The position numbers and the translations under genes are program-made. A stretch of 64,000 nucleotides of DNA from Opisthocomus hoazin (lineage: Eukaryota > Chordata > Aves > Opisthocomiformes > Opisthocomidae): contig NC_134415.1 of assembly GCF_030867145.1 (NCBI RefSeq), forward strand, positions 16,718,417 to 16,782,416. The letters are read 5' to 3'. Shown piece after piece: positions 62,466 through 64,000 of the stretch (position 1 is its first letter; each line of letters begins with the position of its first letter). The notes under the pieces were generated by a model. The model was given only the letters and a program-made list of their open reading frames with translations. It did no database searches and was not told the origin of the DNA.

Positions 62466-64000
62466 GTGAGTGCTCAGGTCCTTGTGGCCTTGAGAAATGA
62501 TTGTGATTTCAGCTTGGGATATCTGCATGCACATCTCCTGTCCTTAACCTGGTAGGAAGAGTCCCCTAGATCACCTGTTTGATGGTGGGATGTTGACAAA
62601 CTTGCTTCTGGTCAGGATTTCAGCATTCCTCTTTGAAGAAGAGAAATGTCTTCCCAGTAAGTCAGACCCATGTGTTTTGCTTGGGGATGCAGTGGAATGT
62701 GCATTCGCTGTGCTGGATGTGATTTTTCTAAAGTATTAGAGATCTCTTCACCTACTTGAGTCTTTTTAGGAGAAGGGACCTTGAGGGAATGACTGCAGCA
62801 AGGGAGAGTTTTCAGCATTCTGATGGTGGAGGTTTACAGGTTGGTCCTAGGAAGTTGTGCGTGTCTGTGGAAGAGCGTGAGAAACTTTTGAGAGCTTGTG
62901 TTTTTAGCAGAGTGGAGGACAGCTTGCAAATGTTCCAGTGGAGTGTAAAGTCTGTTGTGGCTTGGAGCCACTCTGTGTTTGGTGCAGACACCTCACGCTT
63001 GCCAGTGCTCCCAGGCAACTCAATCTAAATGTCAAGAAGATGCAGCTAGGCAAGAGTGGATGAGAACTGGGGAGAATTCTTGGGGCTCCATTTAGACACT
63101 TAACATATAAAACTCTGCTGGCCAAAACACAAAGCAAGTGAAGTCTGCCAGGTCACTGGCCCAGTGGTATATGTTGACTGCCTTGAAGGTATGTGAATGG
63201 GAGTCAAATGGTCCTGCCTTTAGAAGAGGAGAGAGGGTGATCTGAGTTGTGGCAGGTCCTGCACATTGAAGTAGGGCAGGTCAGGCACTGAGACTGCAGA
63301 GATGTGAGGCTTGATCAGTGTTAGCATCCAGCAAGGGAAAGGGGAATGAGAAGTGGGCGCTTACCCCAAATATAGGGGGACGATGAATGATGTATTTGTT
63401 ATCATCAGGAAAGGTCCGCTATCAGGCTCTCCAGCAGCTGCTTAGCATCTCTGAGACCTGTTGTCTTGTGTACAATGGGGTGACTGAAATCCTGGCTGCT
63501 TGGAGAGGAAGTCTTCCTGTCTTCCACTGCGGTCCCAAAGTGGTGGAAAGGAAGGAGATTCTTCCATTTATACAAGATAGCTGCTTTGCTTCTACCCTGT
63601 TTTTTGCTCTTGTACTCTACTGCTCCTGCAGCAGGAAGCATACTGCCCAGCGTGGCTGAGGTAAAGGGACTAATCTGGTCTTTCTGCTCATGGTACTACT
63701 TCATATTGCAAAATCTGACGTTTGGTACCAACATCAGAGGCATTGCTCCCAAATTTGATGCCACCAGTGATGTGGGGGTGATCTTTGTCTTTTCTGATGG
63801 AGTGAGCAGTTGCAATGGTATGGTGCCTCCTTCTGAGGAGCCTCCTGCGGTCTGCTCCATTGGGGTTCCAGTGTAAGCCAAAAACTTCTGGGTTTGGGCT
63901 CTTTAATGGCTGGAGTCTCCTCCCACATAGTCCCTGCTGACAGTGACAGCACATGATCAATAACTCTTGCTCCAGCTGTCACTGCTGCCTGTAAGGCTTG

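Larger units (their letters stand above)
58582..64000. other. Non-coding stretch to window end
   Basis: Apart from the candidate leader exons and a CT-rich tract (61251-61277) I recognise nothing. The open frame near 63387-63659 begins after a weak CATCAG and has no matching donor; the peptide is unfamiliar. If the presumed TJAP1 transcript crosses this region, its coding exons must lie beyond 64 kb. Confidence 0.5.

Noticed and set aside
63387-63659. Frame KVRYQALQQLLSISETCC as an exon of a neighbouring gene
   Set aside because: Acceptor is weak, no donor follows, and I could not match the peptide to TJAP1, CUL9, POLR1C or XPO5 as I remember them.

Overview
The window is vertebrate nuclear DNA, almost certainly from a bird. 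Genes are split into small exons with GT/AG introns, promoters are CpG islands, and the interspersed repeats are CR1 LINE 3' ends carrying the avian-type 8-bp tail repeat (ATTCTATG/ATTCTGTG). There is no bacterial, plasmid or phage content. Most long open frames in the GC-rich stretches are chance frames.

Layout: (1) 1-15.5 kb, + strand: ABCC10 (MRP7), an ABC transporter of the ABCC family. It enters the window part-way through its first large coding exon. I could join 21 exons without a frame break to the stop at 15175, giving 1477 residues, with a poly(A) signal at 15505. (2) 16.2-26.9 kb, - strand: DLK2 (delta-like non-canonical Notch ligand 2). It is complete over five coding exons (396 residues) plus a non-coding first exon in a CpG island at about 26.2-27.3 kb. 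ABCC10 and DLK2 lie tail to tail, about 0.7 kb apart. (3) 27.3-36.9 kb: intergenic sequence with a near-identical inverted partner of the CR1 at 24.6-25.2 kb. (4) 36.9-37.9 kb: a second CpG island with a YY1-like TSS element (CAAAATGGCGGCC), the likely promoter of the next + strand gene. In human 6p21.1 the order is ABCC10-DLK2-TJAP1, so TJAP1 is the natural candidate, but none of its coding sequence is recognisable here. (5) 38-64 kb: about 26 kb with no recognisable coding exon, holding a few candidate non-coding 5' exons bounded by good splice sites, one CR1 fragment and a well-delimited solo LTR at 58.1-58.6 kb. This fits a long 5'-UTR intron region.

The two genes share no pathway: ABCC10 is a membrane exporter of amphipathic anions and drugs, and DLK2 is a membrane EGF-repeat protein that modulates Notch signalling. 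Their adjacency is conserved synteny. I found no convincing new biological system. The points most worth a second look are the solo LTR with 7-bp flanking direct repeats, the candidate leader exons before the presumed TJAP1 coding region, and the NAGNAG acceptor in ABCC10.
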